64,000 nt of DNA. It comes from Methanobacterium spitsbergense. GTDB taxonomy: Archaea; Methanobacteriota; Methanobacteria; Methanobacteriales; Methanobacteriaceae. The stretch covers positions 1 to 64,000 of the forward strand of contig NZ_JAIOUQ010000017.1 in assembly GCF_019931065.1 (NCBI RefSeq). Direction: 5' to 3'. Of this stretch, positions 17,034 through 26,428 are shown one piece after another; within the stretch, counting starts at the first letter, position 1; every line of letters begins with the position of its first letter. The notes beneath the pieces are model-generated. The model did not search any database and was not told the origin of the DNA. It was given only the letters and a program-made list of their open reading frames with translations. The position numbers were made by a program, and so were the translations under genes.

Positions 17034-18373
17034 CTGAACTAGCAACATTAACAAATGCGAGTATATTGCCAGTGAAAGGAAGTATAGATGGAGATTTATA
17101 CGATTACGTTGTCAATGTTACTGTAGCATATTCAAATCAAATTAAGACTGATTTCAGTGATCTACGATTTGCAGTGAATAATGTTGAAGTCAGTTACTTC
17201 TTAATAAACTATATTGAAGGCGTAAAAGCTAATTTCTATGTTTTAATCCCTAAATTACCTGCAAGTCCCGCAATTACTAATATTGCAATGTTCTCAGGGA
17301 ATCCAGTTTTAGCAGATATAAGTGATACTGAAATTTTTAGTTCTGATTTCTTTGATCATTTTGAAGGAACAAGTTTAGACACTGATAAATGGGAATTAAA
17401 AAGTGGAGAAATTACTGTTGCAAATTCTATTGCAAATATTAATGGAGTTATACAATCAAAAAGAACTAATTTTGAATCTTGTAGTGTTTCAATGAAAGTT
17501 AAGATGCCTTCTATTGTTATGCCTATCTCAGCCCATTTTCTTTTAGTAGATCCTGAATCCGAAAATTTATCCTATTGGGCGGCTGATTCTACTAAGTTTA
17601 TGGGATTTATAGCACAAGCCAATAATTGGATGGTAAGAACAAGCAATCCTACAGAAGGCATAGTTCCACAATATTGTACACAGGAAGTAGATACAGGTAT
17701 TGTTGCTAATGATACATGGCATATATTAAGATTTGATTTCTTTAAAAAACAAGGCACAGCAATTGCGGATGATGGCGGGACCTATGTTTTAAATAATTCA
17801 TTTCAAATCAAATACTATGTTGATGAAGTGTATAAAGGGGAAATTCATAATGTATTATGGTATTTTTATGGAGTCCCTGATGGTACATTTAAACTTCAAT
17901 TGGGAAAAGAACAGGGTATTGCAGATATAGATTGGATAAGAGTAACTGATATTATAATGAGTTCTCCTGTTCTAAGCGAACAAACCAATTGGATTACAAA
18001 TGCAGATATTTCAATTACTGATTCTGAAGGTAATAGTTTGAATACTATTCTTGTTGAATCATTATATCCTAATGATAACAGTAGAGATCAAACAATAAAT
18101 CTTGGAAGTACATTACATGATCTTAAAAATGTTACAATAAAACCCGCACCATTATCAGGCGAGGACATTCCGGAAGCGATGGTAAGTGCAAGTCAAAGTT
18201 CTTATCAGTATGTGGAATTAAGTTTAGATAAAAAAAATTATTATAAAGTTTTGTATGTTCCTGAAATCAAAGCATTTACAAATCAGCTTTTATATATGCG
18301 GTGCACAATACCGGATTATTCTTATGACGGACCGTTTATGTGCGGTATTGAAATAACAGCAGAATCAGGATAA
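17030..18373 (+). CDS. DUF2341 plus concanavalin/LamG-like tail protein
   Basis: The 447-residue product overlaps the previous gene by four bases (ATGA). Residues about 25-95 match the DUF2341 pattern (DFSDLRFAVNN, YFLINYIEGVKANFYVLIPKLPASP, IAMFSGNP), which is common in methanogen surface proteins. Residues about 105-310 look like a concanavalin-type lectin sandwich opening with FFDHFEGTSLDTDKWEL and closing with GIADIDWIRV. Together they suggest glycan binding on the host surface. A C-terminal beta domain of about 130 residues follows. It is probably a receptor-binding tail part. Confidence 0.6.
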   Translation: MTELATLTNASILPVKGSIDGDLYDYVVNVTVAYSNQIKTDFSDLRFAVNNVEVSYFLINYIEGVKANFYVLIPKLPASPAITNIAMFSGNPVLADISDTEIFSSDFFDHFEGTSLDTDKWELKSGEITVANSIANINGVIQSKRTNFESCSVSMKVKMPSIVMPISAHFLLVDPESENLSYWAADSTKFMGFIAQANNWMVRTSNPTEGIVPQYCTQEVDTGIVANDTWHILRFDFFKKQGTAIADDGGTYVLNNSFQIKYYVDEVYKGEIHNVLWYFYGVPDGTFKLQLGKEQGIADIDWIRVTDIIMSSPVLSEQTNWITNADISITDSEGNSLNTILVESLYPNDNSRDQTINLGSTLHDLKNVTIKPAPLSGEDIPEAMVSASQSSYQYVELSLDKKNYYKVLYVPEIKAFTNQLLYMRCTIPDYSYDGPFMCGIEITAESG

Positions 18374-18398
18374 AAAATATTTGGAGTAGTGATATAAT

Positions 18399-18854
18399 AT
18401 GGCAGATCCAGTTGTAAGTTTTTATAAGGAAGATGATATTACAGAATTAAATGATTTAAATCCCGAAGATCATGGGAGTGCAATTATAGGTAGTGAAAGT
18501 GAACCTCAAATAATTCACATATGGAATGATAAAGAAGCAGTTGCAGGTTCTACACCAATGTATAACGTAAAAATTAAAGTTGTGACTGAATTATTAGGAG
18601 ATAGTGGTGGAGAAAATGCAGATGGTGCTGAACTTGTTGAAGAGAGTTGGGGTTATATTAAATCAATAACTAATGAAGATGTAGAATATACTCAGATAGG
18701 GGCAGGAACAGAGTTCATAATAGGTGAAATTGATAGTGATAATTTTGTATCAATTGAACTTAAAATTGATGTTCCTTCTGATGCAACCCCAATAGTTCCA
18801 GATGGAGATATAAGATTTAAATTAGCAGTTATTTATGACTTAACAGAAACATAA
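18399..18854 (+). CDS. Acidic beta-rich tail operon protein, unknown function
   Basis: A 151-residue acidic protein that starts MADPVVSFYKEDDITELNDL. Strands alternate with loops, including a SEPQIIHIWNDKEAV segment and a final GDIRFKLAVIYDLTET strand pair. It lies between two large tail genes and shares their orientation, with GGAG before the ATG. A baseplate or fibre-linker role fits its place; no motif identifies it. Confidence 0.5.
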   Translation: MADPVVSFYKEDDITELNDLNPEDHGSAIIGSESEPQIIHIWNDKEAVAGSTPMYNVKIKVVTELLGDSGGENADGAELVEESWGYIKSITNEDVEYTQIGAGTEFIIGEIDSDNFVSIELKIDVPSDATPIVPDGDIRFKLAVIYDLTET

Positions 18855-18876
18855 ATAGGTTTAGGAAGGAAACAAT

Positions 18877-21024
18877 ATGCTCATATTTAATGATGATTTT
18901 TCAACAGATTTATCCAAATGGAGTTATGTTCCCTCTGGCTGGGATATTGTTAATGGAAAATTAGTTGCACCAGATTCAGGTTATATTGATAGTGTTCCAT
19001 TTCTTGTTCCAAATGATTTTATTGCAACTATTATTCACAATAATAATGGGTATGTTCCTTCTTCTTATTGGTTAGAGTTATCACTATTTAATGATGATTG
19101 GACTTCCTATATTGATTTTGGATTTAAATTTTATCCAAATAATGGAACAGCAGATAGTCATATCTTTGGAATAAGCGGTGAAAATGATAATAATGATATT
19201 CCAATTAATTTTGATGAAGATATATATATTGAAATTAGTTTAATAAATTCTGTTTTAACAATGAAAGTTAATGGTACTGTTGTAAACACCACAGATACAG
19301 ATACTATTCATGGAATCATACCACCTTTTACAGGATTTGAAATATATACTACTGGACAGGGTGTGAGTTTTGATAATTTAATTATAGAATCTGTAACATC
19401 AGCCCCAAATATTTACATGGAGTATCTTGAAAATAAAGTTAATATTAGAGAAAATAGGAATATAATATATCTTGAAAATAAAATCAATATAACTCAGAAT
19501 ATTAGTCTAATAGAATATCTTGAAAATGAAATTAATATACGCCCAAATATCAATATAGAATATCTTGAAAATAAATTAAAAATAATACCACATAAACTAG
19601 TATATCTTGAAAACAAATTAAATATCCGGACAAATACTCAAATAGCCTATCTTAAAAACTTTGTAAATGTGACCACAAATCAACAAGTGGTTACTCTTGA
19701 AAATAAAGTTTCAATTCGTAGAGTTTGGCAGAATACTTTAACAATCCAAGGTAATGTCTTCTCAGATAGTCCAATGAATCCACCAAAACCGGATGAAGAT
19801 ATTGTTTTTGTTGTTGAAGGAACAGAATATCCAAATTTATCTTCCTTTAAAACGGATTTAAGAGGTAATGATTCATCTGCAAGTTTCAGTATAGTGTATG
19901 ATAGCAAAGATGAACTCCTATTATTATCAGGTCAGAGTATAAGATTACGGGAAAGGAATAGTGATCCACAAGGATTTTATGAAGGTACTATACAAAAAGT
20001 TGGAATTCATTCCGAGGCAGGACAACACCAATACAGTTTATCTGGTAGAAATTTTGCATCAAAACTTGTAACTGAACCATTTGGATTAAATGCAAGTATA
20101 AATTCCCCTACATTATATGCCTCAATGCAATTATTATTAATGATAATTGATGGAACTGGAATAACATTAGGTCCATGTGTTGATATTGATGTAGGGATCA
20201 GTGGGATATCTAGTAATAATATGGCATATAATGGTTTTGCAGGTAATTGGAATACTAAAGCAAAGGCATTGACAGATTTACTTGCATTGGTAAGTGTTTT
20301 AAAAGGAAGAAATATAAATTGGTTTGTTGATTCAAAGAAATTATTAAACATATATTATACAGATATTCCGGATTCAAGTATTGGTATAATAATAAGGGAA
20401 GATAATCCTAGATTGTTAAGTATGGATACTATTGATGATTCTGAGAGTACAGCAAATAAATATAAAGGATTTGCTGGAGCAAATAATGAAATTGTTGTTG
20501 AAATGGAAGATGAAGAAAGTATCAATGGATATATCGATGAAAACACCGGTATAGAATGGCCACCATTAGGGGTTATAATAGGAGATGACTTCCAGAACAG
20601 TTCTATATTAAATAGTCAAGATTTAACAGCAAGAGTTATAAATGAATTATATCTTCATGGAAAAAGAACATTCAGTGTTTCAATTCTTTTATCAGGATTT
20701 CCAAGTGTTCAAATAGGACAGCCATTATATTTACCGGATCATTACATGTTTAAAGGAATGGTATTTATTGTAACTAATATCACAAGAACAGGTGATAATG
20801 CATCAAGAACAACACAAATAGTAGCAACAACTGATAGGGCAGTTTTAGGTCCATTAAGTAATTATGAAGCAATAATAACGGTAATTAAATCAGTGTTACA
20901 AGAATATAGTCCTACTGAAGGAAGTGTTATTGAAGTAGGTACAGATCCAAATGAGGGAATTGTTACTGTAAAACCAGTTGATAAACCTGCAACTGTAAAT
21001 GTGAACAATATAGGAAAAGCATAA
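18877..21024 (+). CDS. Baseplate hub-like protein with lectin-like N terminus and seven short repeats
   Basis: 715 residues in three parts. Residues 1-175 form a LamG/concanavalin-like domain (FNDDFSTDLSKWSY to GVSFDNLIIES). Residues about 180-285 hold seven repeats of 14-16 residues, each with a YLENK(V/I/L)NI core. Residues about 290-700 resemble tail hub proteins of the gp27/gpD type, with SFSIVYDSKDELLLLSGQSIRLRER, a YSLSGRNFASKLV strand and VDSKKLLNIYY. The hub plugs the tube end and links it to fibres. The lectin part makes this version also a likely adhesin. The order of parts is clear; the hub call is by resemblance. Confidence 0.6.
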   Translation: MLIFNDDFSTDLSKWSYVPSGWDIVNGKLVAPDSGYIDSVPFLVPNDFIATIIHNNNGYVPSSYWLELSLFNDDWTSYIDFGFKFYPNNGTADSHIFGISGENDNNDIPINFDEDIYIEISLINSVLTMKVNGTVVNTTDTDTIHGIIPPFTGFEIYTTGQGVSFDNLIIESVTSAPNIYMEYLENKVNIRENRNIIYLENKINITQNISLIEYLENEINIRPNINIEYLENKLKIIPHKLVYLENKLNIRTNTQIAYLKNFVNVTTNQQVVTLENKVSIRRVWQNTLTIQGNVFSDSPMNPPKPDEDIVFVVEGTEYPNLSSFKTDLRGNDSSASFSIVYDSKDELLLLSGQSIRLRERNSDPQGFYEGTIQKVGIHSEAGQHQYSLSGRNFASKLVTEPFGLNASINSPTLYASMQLLLMIIDGTGITLGPCVDIDVGISGISSNNMAYNGFAGNWNTKAKALTDLLALVSVLKGRNINWFVDSKKLLNIYYTDIPDSSIGIIIREDNPRLLSMDTIDDSESTANKYKGFAGANNEIVVEMEDEESINGYIDENTGIEWPPLGVIIGDDFQNSSILNSQDLTARVINELYLHGKRTFSVSILLSGFPSVQIGQPLYLPDHYMFKGMVFIVTNITRTGDNASRTTQIVATTDRAVLGPLSNYEAIITVIKSVLQEYSPTEGSVIEVGTDPNEGIVTVKPVDKPATVNVNNIGKA

Positions 21025-21025
21025 A

Positions 21026-22084
21026 ATGAGTGAACAAGATAAAATACTTATTTATAAATTTCCATCTGGAAAAAGTGTTGCATTAAATCCACAGAAGGAT
21101 ATAGGAGACAGCGACAAAGTACTGTTACATCACACGATGAATGGTAAAAAGGAAGCTGGTCAATTTTATCCAGCTGAAGTTGAAGATACTGTTTTCATGA
21201 CAAAAACTGATGCAATAAATGGAACTGGTAGCTTTTGTGATGATTCCTTTCTTGATGATACAAAAGAAATAAAAAATAAATTACTTGATAATGGAACAAG
21301 AATAGGAACAGATACAGTTTATGCTACACTTAAACATACACCATGCCAGATTGTTGAAATAAACCGTGATATAAAAATTCCACCTGCAACTGCAGTCGGT
21401 TGGAAGTTAAGTCAAACTTGTAGTGGTAGTTTTTTAGATAGTTATGGAAGTTTAGGAGATTGTTTGAATCATGCATGGCAATCTGCTTTTAAATGCCAAC
21501 AAACTGAAGATCCTGAAATTTGTGCAAGTGTTAATGATCCAAATCTATGTTATCTGAATGAACCAAACCCCCTCGGTGCAGATTGGATATGTTATTTTGG
21601 CGAGTTGGGGTCATATAAAATAAGTTGGGGAGATTATGTTCAATATGATGATTTTGGTTTATATATTCAACCGGGAAGACAAATTACGGGGAACATATAT
21701 CAAGAAGGAACAAGTGCATCAACCCCATTTTATGATGAATTTCCATTAAATTCTGATATATGGTATGGGTGGGTTATGGAGGATAGAAGTAATCTTTATA
21801 TGGAACCATTGCCATTAGAATTTCAGGGTGAAGATAAAGATTGGTTCTATGTATCACCACTACCAGATAAATATCCTCATTGTCAAAAATGGACTAATAA
21901 CAAATTTAAATATGGCAATAGTGCAAATATTGATAAAGGAACAATATTTAGGGTAGATGAACTTACTCATGGAGTTGGTACACAACCACAACTAGATATT
22001 TGGTTGATAATGGATAGGGAATTAGCTGAAGTACACCCTGAAAGATATGAAATACAATCACTACAATCAGATTCACCATGGTAA
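21026..22084 (+). CDS. Tail-tip protein of unknown function, Cys-containing
   Basis: A 352-residue protein whose ATG follows the hub stop after one base. The first 60 residues are a small beta domain (ILIYKFPSGKSVALNP). The middle has about eight cysteines (CSGSFLDSYGSLGDC, CQQTEDPEICA, CHCQK-like spacing later), unusual for the neighbours and suggestive of disulfides or a metal site outside the cell. The end is Trp/Tyr-rich. It closes the plus-strand run before the reversed lipoprotein gene, so it may be an exposed tip component. No family recognised. Confidence 0.5.
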   Translation: MSEQDKILIYKFPSGKSVALNPQKDIGDSDKVLLHHTMNGKKEAGQFYPAEVEDTVFMTKTDAINGTGSFCDDSFLDDTKEIKNKLLDNGTRIGTDTVYATLKHTPCQIVEINRDIKIPPATAVGWKLSQTCSGSFLDSYGSLGDCLNHAWQSAFKCQQTEDPEICASVNDPNLCYLNEPNPLGADWICYFGELGSYKISWGDYVQYDDFGLYIQPGRQITGNIYQEGTSASTPFYDEFPLNSDIWYGWVMEDRSNLYMEPLPLEFQGEDKDWFYVSPLPDKYPHCQKWTNNKFKYGNSANIDKGTIFRVDELTHGVGTQPQLDIWLIMDRELAEVHPERYEIQSLQSDSPW

Positions 22085-22120
22085 AATATTATATCAGCAT
22101 ATTAAAAAAATAATGAATAT

Positions 22121-22570
22121 TTAAAATGAATGACTAGTTGCTACATTACCTGCATCAGCTGATGTAGTTTGAGTTGCTACAACATTACCATTACCATCAA
22201 TAATTTGTATAGTCAAGGTGCTTGTATCAGGTGTAACTGTTCCATTAGTACTTGCAGTATTTTTTGTATTGTCTTTTGAGAAACTGATTATTACCATTCC
22301 AGGATTCTGACTTAATTGGAATGTTTGTGAACCTGTTCCTGAAACTGATTTACTACCAGAACTATCTTGTATTTGTCCCATCCATGGACCTGAAGCAATT
22401 ACCTTAACTGTAGGTATTTTTCCATTTGTTGAAGATTGTGTATTTTGGCTTTGAGACTGGGACTGATTGGACATTGTTGTATTATTATTACTACTTGTAC
22501 AACCTGAAGCCATAACAACTAAAACTAATATTCCGATTACACTTAATATTCCTATTTTAGATTTTTTCAA
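22121..22570 (-). CDS. Lipoprotein carried by the provirus
   Basis: The start is TTG 22570, preceded by GGGGT, giving MKKSKIGILSVIGILVLVV and the lipobox MASGC, so the mature protein of about 120 residues is probably attached to the membrane outside the cell. A Ser/Asn/Thr/Gln-rich linker follows, then a beta domain (VKVIASGPWMGQIQDSSGS to ATQTTSADAGN). It is opposite to the tail genes and beside the second zinc-ribbon membrane gene, so it is likely expressed in the lysogen. It may alter the host surface, for instance to exclude related viruses; that is inference. Confidence 0.65.
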   Translation of the reverse strand: MKKSKIGILSVIGILVLVVMASGCTSSNNNTTMSNQSQSQSQNTQSSTNGKIPTVKVIASGPWMGQIQDSSGSKSVSGTGSQTFQLSQNPGMVIISFSKDNTKNTASTNGTVTPDTSTLTIQIIDGNGNVVATQTTSADAGNVATSHSF

Positions 22571-22625
22571 AATAAAATACCCCAAATAAATAGTATTATT
22601 TAAATGATTTAATAAATTTTGTCTT

Positions 22626-22952
22626 TTATTTTTTATAGAAGAAAATGAAATATACAATCAATGCAAGAACAATTAAACCTAACGGGAATAAAATAATAGC
22701 TATAAAAAATGCTCCTAATAACATTAATCCTTTAATTACCAATTCAAAAATATAGATAAAATTAATAGGATCTCTTTTACCAACTTCATGAATATCATAT
22801 CCTACAGAACTTTCTTTTAAATACTGTTTATCATCATCTAAATGATGTTTTAAGCTACCGCCACAACCACATTTAGAGCTGAAGTCTTCTGGTTTTTCTT
22901 CTGGTAAAAGTTCATATTGTTGTTTACATTTATTGCATTGCAAATAATCCAT
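22626..22952 (-). CDS. Zinc-ribbon membrane protein, reverse-oriented cargo gene (paralogue 2)
   Basis: 108 residues with the same layout as 10556-10894: CNKC and CGCGG ribbon ligands, a YELLPEE/PEDFSSKCG region, a YLKESSVG linker and two C-terminal hydrophobic segments ending in Lys. It is followed by the lipoprotein gene on the same strand. Keeping two diverged copies in one provirus, both reversed between late genes, argues for a maintained function rather than chance. Confidence 0.65.
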   Translation of the reverse strand: MDYLQCNKCKQQYELLPEEKPEDFSSKCGCGGSLKHHLDDDKQYLKESSVGYDIHEVGKRDPINFIYIFELVIKGLMLLGAFFIAIILFPLGLIVLALIVYFIFFYKK

Positions 22953-23028
22953 ATTATTATTTTTTAGTTTACTAATTATTAAATTTTTTGATTTATAAAA
23001 CTAGTTTATACAAGGAGGCGTTTAATTT

Positions 23029-23457
23029 ATGACAGGTAGAAATGAATCCGCTACAGGTGCACATATATATTATAAAGATGAAGATGGGAAAGGACATAAT
23101 ATTCCATTACAAGGAAAAGATGGAGCAGCTTTTGTTATTGATATTCCAAACAAGATTGTCCATACAATTATTGATAATGATACTTTTGATGAGACTGTTG
23201 AAAGTGAGGATATTGATTTAAGTCTTGTTAAAAAGGGTATAATTACCATTGTTACAGGTACAGTTACCGATACTTGTACAATGGACGTTAGTCTACAAAT
23301 AAAGGATAGTAATAATAATTATATGGATTATCTGGATTTTATTGCCCCTGTAGATACATTAGATTATACAAGTATCCCTAAAACTGGCCGTATTGTATGT
23401 ACCAAAGGTGGTAATGGTAGTATTGCTGGTGTTACTGTTGAATTAACTGTATATTAA
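23029..23457 (+). CDS. Small beta-rich tail fibre-region protein
   Basis: A 142-residue protein with AAGGAGG before the ATG, ending 14 bases before the large spike gene. It is almost entirely beta strand (HIYYKDEDGKGHNIPL, TVTDTCTMDVSLQIKD, GSIAGVTVELTVY). Its position just upstream of the spike suggests an adaptor that joins spike to baseplate or a fibre chaperone. No motif proves either. Confidence 0.5.
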   Translation: MTGRNESATGAHIYYKDEDGKGHNIPLQGKDGAAFVIDIPNKIVHTIIDNDTFDETVESEDIDLSLVKKGIITIVTGTVTDTCTMDVSLQIKDSNNNYMDYLDFIAPVDTLDYTSIPKTGRIVCTKGGNGSIAGVTVELTVY

Positions 23458-23471
23458 GGAGGTGTTGATTT

Positions 23472-25550
23472 ATGGCAACTAGAACAGCGAGTGTATCTGG
23501 TAATTGGAGTAATATAACAACATGGGGAGGGTCAGCTGTACCCATAAATGGTGATGCTGTTGTGATTGATAGTGATGTTGAGGTTTTATTTGATGTTGAT
23601 GAAACAGTATTTACAGGATTAGCTTCAATGGATATAAATGGTATATTCCATGTTAAACCTGATATGGTTACTTGTTTAAAGATGAATGGGAATATAATAA
23701 GCACTGATGGAACGGGTGCATTATATATTGGTAAAAGACTTATTGTATCAGATTTTAGTTTAACAACAGATAAAACTAATGTTTATGAGGTAGCAAGAAC
23801 TTTACTTGTTGGTACAGTTGAAGAAACATTAGGAGTAGGGTTTAATAATGCACTTGATATATTGGTGGATATTGCTGTTGATAATGAAAATATACGTCTT
23901 AAATCATTAGGCGAAGATGAAATGATGCTAGATATTTCACAAGAATTTAGAGTTAATTATCGTTCAACAGTCAGTTTATCAACAATTTTAAATTATATCG
24001 AAGATCATACAAGCACATATTATTATGATGAAACTGGGAATAACCTATATATTCATACATCTGATAGTAGTAATCCATCAACAAAGACAATAACTGTTAT
24101 AGAACCAATTAATAGACCTGCTGCTGGTTCTGAAAGTAGATGTCAATTAATATTTAATTCTACTGGTACAATCAATATTCCAACTATTCGTATGTATGGG
24201 TGGTATCCAGATAAGGAATTTACTCAATTAGATGCTGATGCAGATTTAAATGCTACACAAATAGTCTTAAAAGAAGATTTAGGATTGCAAGCAGGGGATA
24301 AGATAGGCATTGGTTGTGGAACTGTAAACGGACAATTAACTGAAACAGCAAAAGGATATTACACCGTTTCAAGTTATAATGCTGAAACAAAAACAGTAAC
24401 ACTTACTGCCGGACTACAAACAGCAAGGTTAATTAATGATTATGTCTGTATTGGGTCACGACCTATTAAAATAAGTCGAACAAGCGGTACAGTTGAATAT
24501 ATTACTACAAAAATTGACAATATAGTTTTGATAGGAGTATTAATAGATACATATTTAGTACGTTATTCTGCATTAGCAACATCCGTTTATACCGAGAATA
24601 CCATTATAAACCACTGTACATCCTCAAACAAATCAATAGGAATTGGTTTTATTAATTCCCAGATATTGAACACAACACGAGTTGGAGGAGCATCTAGTAG
24701 TATTTGTGGAAAAATATTTTCTTCAATAATAGACAACTGTGTTTCTATTTCGGGAGTTTTACCAATATCTGGAGGTTTTAATAGTATAATAACTGATTGT
24801 ATATGTCAAAATAATGATGATACTGCCACGGGAATGAATATTAAAAATTGTATATTTAAAAATTTAAAAATGATTAGCGATTCGTATAATAAAACAAGAT
24901 ATAAAAATTGTGAATTTTCAAGTGCAGAAACAATAACAGAACCAACATCAACAAATTATATTTGCACAGCCATATTTGAATCCTGTATTTTTAAAGAAAA
25001 TACAATCGGATATTTTCCAAGCGCATTAGGAATAAAACTTTTTAACTGCCTATTCGAAGGAACTGAATTACAAAACTATAAATGGGTTGCAAGAGACCCC
25101 TCCCAGATCATTGAAAGTTTTGATCACAATCAAATTGTAGGTAATTATAAAGCTTGGATGAAAGGTGGAAAAATAATCACAGAAAATAATAGACTTAAAT
25201 TTATCTGTGAATCCTCTAGTTATCCTGTATTCCGTGACTATAAAATCCTGGTTCAAAAGAATAAAATAGAAAGATTCCGTATAATAGGAATTAAAGACTT
25301 CACCGGCGGAACAATCAAAGCTGAATTAATAGACCCAGCAAACGACCCACTCATAGATCCCACAGCAACACCCCTTGTAACTTCCAGTATGGCAGATATC
25401 AAAGATACCGATGTATCAATGAATATTAATTACAAATCACTAAAAGCCCAAGAACTCATCTTAAGAATTTCAGCAAAAAACAATACAGGAAATTATATTC
25501 TAAAAGAACTAGTACGGTTTAACCGTCGAAGTAGAGAAGTAATTCAATAA
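23472..25550 (+). CDS. Tail spike-like protein with G8-like start and beta-helix middle
   Basis: 692 residues. The N terminus (SGNWSNITTWGGSAVPINGD) has the W..(I/T)TW.....P..GD pattern seen at the start of G8-type and similar surface beta-helix proteins. Residues about 330-500 have short repeating strands rich in Ile, Asn, Cys and Gly (IINHCTSS, IIDNCVSISG, NIKNCIFKNL, FESCIFKEN), the signature of a right-handed parallel beta-helix. The C terminus is a compact beta domain. It is most likely the receptor-binding or depolymerising spike. No catalytic site was identified. Confidence 0.65.
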   Translation: MATRTASVSGNWSNITTWGGSAVPINGDAVVIDSDVEVLFDVDETVFTGLASMDINGIFHVKPDMVTCLKMNGNIISTDGTGALYIGKRLIVSDFSLTTDKTNVYEVARTLLVGTVEETLGVGFNNALDILVDIAVDNENIRLKSLGEDEMMLDISQEFRVNYRSTVSLSTILNYIEDHTSTYYYDETGNNLYIHTSDSSNPSTKTITVIEPINRPAAGSESRCQLIFNSTGTINIPTIRMYGWYPDKEFTQLDADADLNATQIVLKEDLGLQAGDKIGIGCGTVNGQLTETAKGYYTVSSYNAETKTVTLTAGLQTARLINDYVCIGSRPIKISRTSGTVEYITTKIDNIVLIGVLIDTYLVRYSALATSVYTENTIINHCTSSNKSIGIGFINSQILNTTRVGGASSSICGKIFSSIIDNCVSISGVLPISGGFNSIITDCICQNNDDTATGMNIKNCIFKNLKMISDSYNKTRYKNCEFSSAETITEPTSTNYICTAIFESCIFKENTIGYFPSALGIKLFNCLFEGTELQNYKWVARDPSQIIESFDHNQIVGNYKAWMKGGKIITENNRLKFICESSSYPVFRDYKILVQKNKIERFRIIGIKDFTGGTIKAELIDPANDPLIDPTATPLVTSSMADIKDTDVSMNINYKSLKAQELILRISAKNNTGNYILKELVRFNRRSREVIQ

Positions 25551-25570
25551 ACTATTTTTTTTATTTTATG

Positions 25571-25676
25571 AGGAGCAGGGAGTGTTTATCCACCTATTGG
25601 GGGGGACCAATTCGGGGTGGAATTGGTAAAAAATTAGAGAAGAAAAACACATCCCATACTCCTATTTATTATATTG
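25571..25676 (+). repeat. Foldable repeat element, copy 1 of 4
   Basis: The ends pair: AGGAG (25571-25575), GGGA (25578-25581) and GTGTT (25582-25586) face CTCCT (25659-25663), TCCC (25652-25655) and AACAC (25646-25650). Inside, ACCAATTC (25606-25613) pairs perfectly with GAATTGGT (25620-25627) around a six-base loop. The unpaired parts hold GGGGGG before the inner hairpin and AAAAAATTAGAG after it. A tail CTATTTATTATATT follows. It lies in the spacer after the spike gene. It may be a structured RNA or a small mobile repeat. Confidence 0.7.
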
Positions 25677-25741
25677 ATTCTAAGTACATGTTAAAAATTT
25701 TGTAGGTGTTTCTATTAAGGGAGTATACTGTGATTTACTAT

Positions 25742-26236
25742 TTAATCTACCCATATACTGCCATCTGGACCTATATTCACTACATTTAGACAGTTTATGT
25801 TTTTTTGGCCAGAAGTTTTTAAACGATTAGTTTTAGTGGTTATTTCCATAAATTCATCGGTTATAAGAATTTTAATATCTGGAAAATAGAATATTCCTGT
25901 TATTTTAAAATGATTAGGGCTAATTTCTTTAAAATCCAATAAAATCTCTTTTGTAGTTTTATTTGTTACTACTATTCGTTTATTTTCTATTTTAGTATCA
26001 TATTCATCTTTAGTTGGTAGATTTTGTATAGAATTACTGTTATTCAATACTACAATAGGATCCCCCTTTTTATTTCTTAAAGTACAGTTTAATAATATTT
26101 TCCCGTCATCCCCTTCCCTGAATCTAAGTGGCTGTTTATTAAGTCCTTTCCCCACTAAATTAATAACTCCATTACAGTTTATTGCTTTATTTGAACCAAG
26201 ATCAACATTAAAGTTTTTAGCTTCCACTTTAACCAT
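25742..26236 (-). CDS. Beta-rich protein of unknown function, between repeat elements
   Basis: 164 residues on the minus strand, with a G-rich ribosome site (GGGGGGATTAG) before the ATG. Strands alternate with turns throughout (NCTLRNKKGDPIVVLN, RIVVTNKTTKEILLDFKE, GIFYFPDIKILITDEFMEI), as in small parallel beta-solenoid or sandwich proteins. There is no signal peptide or membrane segment. Element copy 1 lies 65 bases beyond its end and copies 2-4 begin 37 bases upstream of its start. The name and function are unknown; the flanking suggests the gene and the elements travel together. Confidence 0.6.
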   Translation of the reverse strand: MVKVEAKNFNVDLGSNKAINCNGVINLVGKGLNKQPLRFREGDDGKILLNCTLRNKKGDPIVVLNNSNSIQNLPTKDEYDTKIENKRIVVTNKTTKEILLDFKEISPNHFKITGIFYFPDIKILITDEFMEITTKTNRLKTSGQKNINCLNVVNIGPDGSIWVD

Positions 26237-26273
26237 CTAATCCCCCCTAATTATTAATTATTTTTTTATTATA

Positions 26274-26370
26274 AGGAGCAGGGAGTGTTTATCCACATAT
26301 TTTGGGGACCATAGTATGGGACTTTGGTAAAAAATTAGAGAAAAAACAACATCCCTACTCCTATTTATTA
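26274..26370 (+). repeat. Foldable repeat element, copy 2 of 4
   Basis: This copy is the most similar to copy 1. AGGAGCAGGGA with GTGTT on the left faces ACAACATCCCTACTCCT on the right. The inner hairpin is ACCATAG (26308-26314) with CTTTGGT (26322-26328), one mismatch, preceded by GGGG and followed by the shared AAAAAATTAGAG. The end is CTATTTATTA. Confidence 0.7.
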
Positions 26371-26428
26371 GAGTGATTGAATGTTCTATTTTAAATTTGG
26401 CTTATTTTATTTTTAGATATTTATAATT

